Shown here: positions 43,305 through 46,105 of the stretch, one piece after another | Numbering within the stretch: the first letter of the stretch is position 1 | Layout: every line of letters starts with the position of its first letter | Assembly: GCA_947455515.1 (NCBI GenBank) | Contig: CANGOF010000011.1 | Span: 1-46,105, forward strand | DNA length: 46,105 nucleotides | Source: Flavobacteriia bacterium | GTDB lineage: Bacteria; Bacteroidota; Bacteroidia; Flavobacteriales_D; Crocinitomicaceae | Reading direction: 5' to 3' | Program-made: the position numbers and the translations under genes | Notes under the pieces: model-generated | What the model was told of the DNA's origin: nothing | What the model saw: the letters and a program-made list of their open reading frames with translations, nothing else | The model's database searches: none

Positions 43305-43904
43305 ATGAATAACGATTTTACCATTCCATTTGTTGGGTTAAAACTTGGAAAACACTATTTCGATTTCGAGATAAACACAACGTTCTTTGAATCCATGGAA
43401 TACTCCATAATTCATGAAGGGTCGTTAACTGCGACATTAGAGTTTGAAAAAAAAGAGACCATGTTAATTGCACTATTTGCAGTTAAAGGTTCTGTTTCAA
43501 CTACGTGTGATCGTTGTGACACTCCAATGAATTTAGATATCCAAGGAGAATATAGATTAATCTATAAATTTGGAACAGAAGAAGAGGAAGATGAAAATTT
43601 GGTGGTACTCCATCCAGATAGTTATCAAATCGATGTAACTTTTCCATTTTATGAGTTAATTACTTCCTTATTGCCACTAAGAGCAACGCATAAACCTGGT
43701 GAATGCGATGAAGAAATGTGGGAATTGATACAAAAGCACACAATAAATGCAAATGTAGAAGAGGAAGATTTAGACGATGAGGATTGGGATGAAGAGGATG
43801 ATTGGGAGGATGAAGAAGATTCAGACGAACAAGATGAACCGGAAGACGACCCAAGCGATAGACCAATCAACCCTCAATTCGCGATATTAAAAAATTTGAA
43901 TTAA
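43305..43904 (+). CDS. YceD/DUF177 family protein, linked to 23S rRNA or L32 biogenesis
   Basis: A 199-residue protein starting MNNDFTIPFVGLKLGKHYFD; a longer frame beginning with TTG at 43275 overlaps the promoter and is rejected. The core shows the DUF177 pattern: SLTATLEFEKKETMLIALFA, VSTTCDRCDTPMNLDIQGEY with one CxxC pair, and IDVTFPFYELITSLLPL. The C-terminus is a strongly acidic tail of about 30 residues, mainly Asp and Glu. YceD is a small cytoplasmic protein linked to 23S rRNA accumulation, and its gene usually precedes rpmF. Here rpmF follows by 24 bases. Confidence 0.85.
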   Translation: MNNDFTIPFVGLKLGKHYFDFEINTTFFESMEYSIIHEGSLTATLEFEKKETMLIALFAVKGSVSTTCDRCDTPMNLDIQGEYRLIYKFGTEEEEDENLVVLHPDSYQIDVTFPFYELITSLLPLRATHKPGECDEEMWELIQKHTINANVEEEDLDDEDWDEEDDWEDEEDSDEQDEPEDDPSDRPINPQFAILKNLN

Positions 43905-43928
43905 ACGATATAATATAAACAACGAAAA

Positions 43929-44120
43929 ATGGCACATCCTAAACGAAGAACTTCGACAACAAGAAGAGACAAAAGAAGAACGCATTTTAAAGCGGTAGCT
44001 GACAATATTGCGATTTGTCCAACAACAGGTCAGCCTCACTTATTCCACCATGCTCACTGGCATGAAGGAAAACTTTACTATAAAGGTAAAGTAGTAGCTG
44101 AGAAAGAAGTAGCGATTTAA
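43929..44120 (+). CDS. rpmF: 50S ribosomal protein L32
   Basis: A 63-residue basic protein beginning [20 protein letters not shown], the L32 signature. The C-terminal half ([20 protein letters not shown], then LYYKGKVV) is the Bacteroidota form, in which the zinc ribbon cysteines are reduced to one. L32 binds 23S rRNA in the large subunit. It is placed between yceD and plsX in the classical order. Confidence 0.96.
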   Translation: MAHPKRRTSTTRRDKRRTHFKAVADNIAICPTTGQPHLFHHAHWHEGKLYYKGKVVAEKEVAI

Positions 44121-44137
44121 TTAATTCATTCTTCCTG

Positions 44138-45076
44138 ATGAAGATAGGAATAGATATTTTAGGTGGAGATTTTGCACCAGATGCGAATATATCTGGTGCA
44201 ATTCTCGCACAAAAAGAACTTCCTCGGGACGTAAAGCTCGTATTATTAGGTGACCACGATAACATCGTCGGTGACCTTTTAGCGCGTGGTGCAAATCCTG
44301 ATGATTTTGAAATCGTACATGCTCCTGATGTAATCACGATGCATGATCACCCAACAAGAGCAATTCCTCAAAAACCAAACAGTACCATATCTGTAGGTTT
44401 TGACTTATTAGCGAAAAAAGAAATTGACGCTTTTGCAAGTACGGGTAATACTGGTGCGATGTTGGTAGGTGCGATTTACAAGGTCAATACAATTCCTGGG
44501 ATCATTCGTCCATGTATAACTTCAGTTATCCCATCCTTTGATGGAGGTAATTCGGTTTTATTGGATGTTGGATCAAATGCGGATTGTAAGCCAGATGTAC
44601 TTTATCAATTTGCCGTATTGGGTTCTTTGTATGCGAAAAATGTATACGGAATTGAAAATCCAAAAGTGGCATTGTTAAACATTGGGGAAGAAGAAACTAA
44701 AGGAAACTTACTTACTATTGCAGTACACAAATTGCTTGCTGAATCTGAAGAAGTAAATTTCATCGGTAACATTGAGGGGCGTGATATCTTCCGTGGTAAA
44801 GCAGACGTGATAGTTTGTGATGGTTTTACTGGAAATATCGTTCTAAAGCAAGCAGAAGGTTTGTATTACATGATGAAAAAGAGAGGTATTCAAGATGAAT
44901 ACTTTGATCGTTTCAACTATGAAAATTATGGTGGTACTCCAATTTTAGGAGTGAAAGGAAATGTAATTATTGGCCATGGTATCTCAAATGATATCGCAGT
45001 AAAAAACATGTTGCTACATTCTTATGAAGTAGCAAAATCTGGTTTAGCCACTAAAGTAAACGAAGCATTTAACTAG
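44138..45076 (+). CDS. plsX: Phosphate acyltransferase PlsX
   Basis: A 312-residue PlsX. The start [20 protein letters not shown] and internal [28 protein letters not shown] and [16 protein letters not shown] are diagnostic. PlsX makes acyl-phosphate from acyl-ACP, feeding PlsY in phospholipid synthesis at the inner face of the membrane. It follows rpmF by 17 bases and is 4 bases before fabH, so co-translation is likely. Confidence 0.96.
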   Translation: MKIGIDILGGDFAPDANISGAILAQKELPRDVKLVLLGDHDNIVGDLLARGANPDDFEIVHAPDVITMHDHPTRAIPQKPNSTISVGFDLLAKKEIDAFASTGNTGAMLVGAIYKVNTIPGIIRPCITSVIPSFDGGNSVLLDVGSNADCKPDVLYQFAVLGSLYAKNVYGIENPKVALLNIGEEETKGNLLTIAVHKLLAESEEVNFIGNIEGRDIFRGKADVIVCDGFTGNIVLKQAEGLYYMMKKRGIQDEYFDRFNYENYGGTPILGVKGNVIIGHGISNDIAVKNMLLHSYEVAKSGLATKVNEAFN

Positions 45077-45080
45077 TTAT

Positions 45081-46070
45081 ATGAGCAAAATTACAGCAGC
45101 AATAACCGGAGTTCAAGGTTACTTACCAGAAACAGTTATGACAAATCACGATTTAGCAAAAATCGTTGACACAACTGACGAATGGATATTGTCTAGAACA
45201 GGAATTTCTGAAAGAAGAATCATGAAAAATGGTGCTTCTTCAGACATGGGAGCAGAAGCTGTAAAAGGGCTACTAGCAAAAAAAGGAATTGATCCTTTAG
45301 ATATTGAATTGGTAATTGTCGCTACCGTTACTCCTGATCATCCATTCCCTAGTACTGCAAATATTATTTGCGATAAAGTAGGAATGACAAATGCTTGGGG
45401 ATTTGACTTAATTGCAGCATGCTCTGGTTTTATTTACGCATTACAAACAGGTTCTAAATTTATTGAAGCTGGTACGCACAAAAAAGTGTTAGTAGTAGGT
45501 GTGGATAAAATGAGTTCAATCATCGATTATGAAGATCGTACAACGTGCGTTATCTTTGGTGATGGTGCTGGTGTTGTTTTACTTGAACCTAATACTGAAA
45601 ATTTAGGAGTAATGGATGCAATTTTACGTAGCGATGGAAGCGGAAGACATTACTTGATTCAACCTGCTGGTGGTTCAGTGAATCCAGCTACTTTAGAAAC
45701 GGTACAAAATAGAGATCACTACGTAAAACAAGAAGGAAAAACAGTTTTCAAATTTGCTGTTACTAATATGGCAGAGGTTTCGGCTGAAATAATGGAGAAA
45801 AATAATTTGAAAAGTGAAGATATCAATTGGTTAGTCCCTCATCAAGCAAACTTACGTATCATTGATGCGACAGCAGAACGATGTGGTATTCCGAAAGAAA
45901 AAGTGATGATTAACATACAAAAGTATGGTAATACTACAGCTGGAACGCTTCCATTATGTTTATGGGATTGGGAAAAACAATTGAAAAAAGGAGATAACTT
46001 ATTATTGTCTGCTTTCGGTGGAGGATTTACTTGGGGTTCCGTATATTTAAAATGGGCCTATAATTCATAA
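45081..46070 (+). CDS. fabH: Beta-ketoacyl-ACP synthase III
   Basis: A 329-residue KAS III. The catalytic triad is visible: Cys114 in [13 protein letters not shown], His in [13 protein letters not shown] and Asn in [30 protein letters not shown] and the C-terminal [16 protein letters not shown] complete the fold. FabH condenses an acyl-CoA starter with malonyl-ACP to begin fatty acid synthesis in the cytoplasm. It ends the plsX-fabH pair; a further gene starts 25 bases after it. Confidence 0.97.
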   Translation: MSKITAAITGVQGYLPETVMTNHDLAKIVDTTDEWILSRTGISERRIMKNGASSDMGAEAVKGLLAKKGIDPLDIELVIVATVTPDHPFPSTANIICDKVGMTNAWGFDLIAACSGFIYALQTGSKFIEAGTHKKVLVVGVDKMSSIIDYEDRTTCVIFGDGAGVVLLEPNTENLGVMDAILRSDGSGRHYLIQPAGGSVNPATLETVQNRDHYVKQEGKTVFKFAVTNMAEVSAEIMEKNNLKSEDINWLVPHQANLRIIDATAERCGIPKEKVMINIQKYGNTTAGTLPLCLWDWEKQLKKGDNLLLSAFGGGFTWGSVYLKWAYNS

Positions 46071-46095
46071 AAATTAAGAACTAATAAATCATAAC

Positions 46096-46105
46096 ATGAA
46101 CTTAA
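46096..46105 (+). CDS. Possible start of the next gene (only three codons in the window; accB is a guess)
   Basis: An ATG at 46096, reading M-N-L before the edge, lies 25 bases past the fabH stop. In many Bacteroidota, accB or efp follows plsX-fabH, and accB proteins often start with similar residues (recollection). Three codons cannot identify it. Confidence 0.3.

Noticed and set aside
43649-43870. Two serine- or leucine-rich antisense frames over the YceD tail
   Set aside because: They arise from the GAA/GAT-rich codons of the acidic tail.

Overview
The window comes from a low-GC member of the Bacteroidota, most likely a Flavobacteriales / Crocinitomicaceae-like bacterium (inference). The support is type IX secretion system (T9SS) sorting domains, including a CHU_C type B domain, Bacteroidota-style promoters (TTTG, about 20 bases, TAnnTTTG), almost no Shine-Dalgarno sequences, the clade-typical zinc-less L32, ExbD pairs and DUF4292/DUF5723/DUF6089 families. 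I see no tRNA, rRNA, CRISPR array, insertion sequence or prophage. No gene-free stretch exceeds about 280 bases.

Layout. 1-1119 (minus): 5' part of sufB and the A-type carrier sufA, the start of a SUF iron-sulfur operon. 1396-14421 (plus): one 13-kb gene for a 4341-residue secreted modular protein built from three classes of Ig-like repeats and ending in a T9SS type B sorting domain. 14487-18423: YebC-family regulator, rsmI, a lipid-linked oligosaccharide flippase and heme A synthase. 18516-27982: an envelope and secretion block with an SprB-repeat T9SS cargo, a PorG-like barrel (minus), a lipoprotein plus DUF5723 barrel pair, an orphan 94-residue protein and an M43 metalloprotease cargo (minus). 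28174-34602: a compact cluster purE, dut, sugar nucleotidyltransferase, TPR lipoprotein, DUF4292 lipoprotein, EnvC-like protein and riboflavin synthase. 34737-40615: an energy-transduction operon exbB, exbD, exbD, tonB, followed by a small membrane protein, a PstS-like lipoprotein and a secreted TPR protein. 40715-46070: leucyl aminopeptidase, pdxA, then the phospholipid/fatty-acid starter cluster yceD, rpmF, plsX, fabH. The next gene begins at the right edge.

How the genes relate. Much of the window serves the cell envelope. Three proteins carry T9SS sorting domains and one encoded barrel resembles the T9SS component PorG. The Exb/Ton proteins energise outer-membrane transport. The DUF4292, TPR and EnvC-like proteins look like periplasmic or outer-membrane maintenance factors. 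The rest is core metabolism. The most unusual object is the giant repeat protein. I found no clear evidence of a wholly new multi-gene system. The best candidates for undescribed biology are the giant adhesin-like protein, the solitary PstS-like lipoprotein beside tonB, and the lipoprotein/DUF5723 pair.
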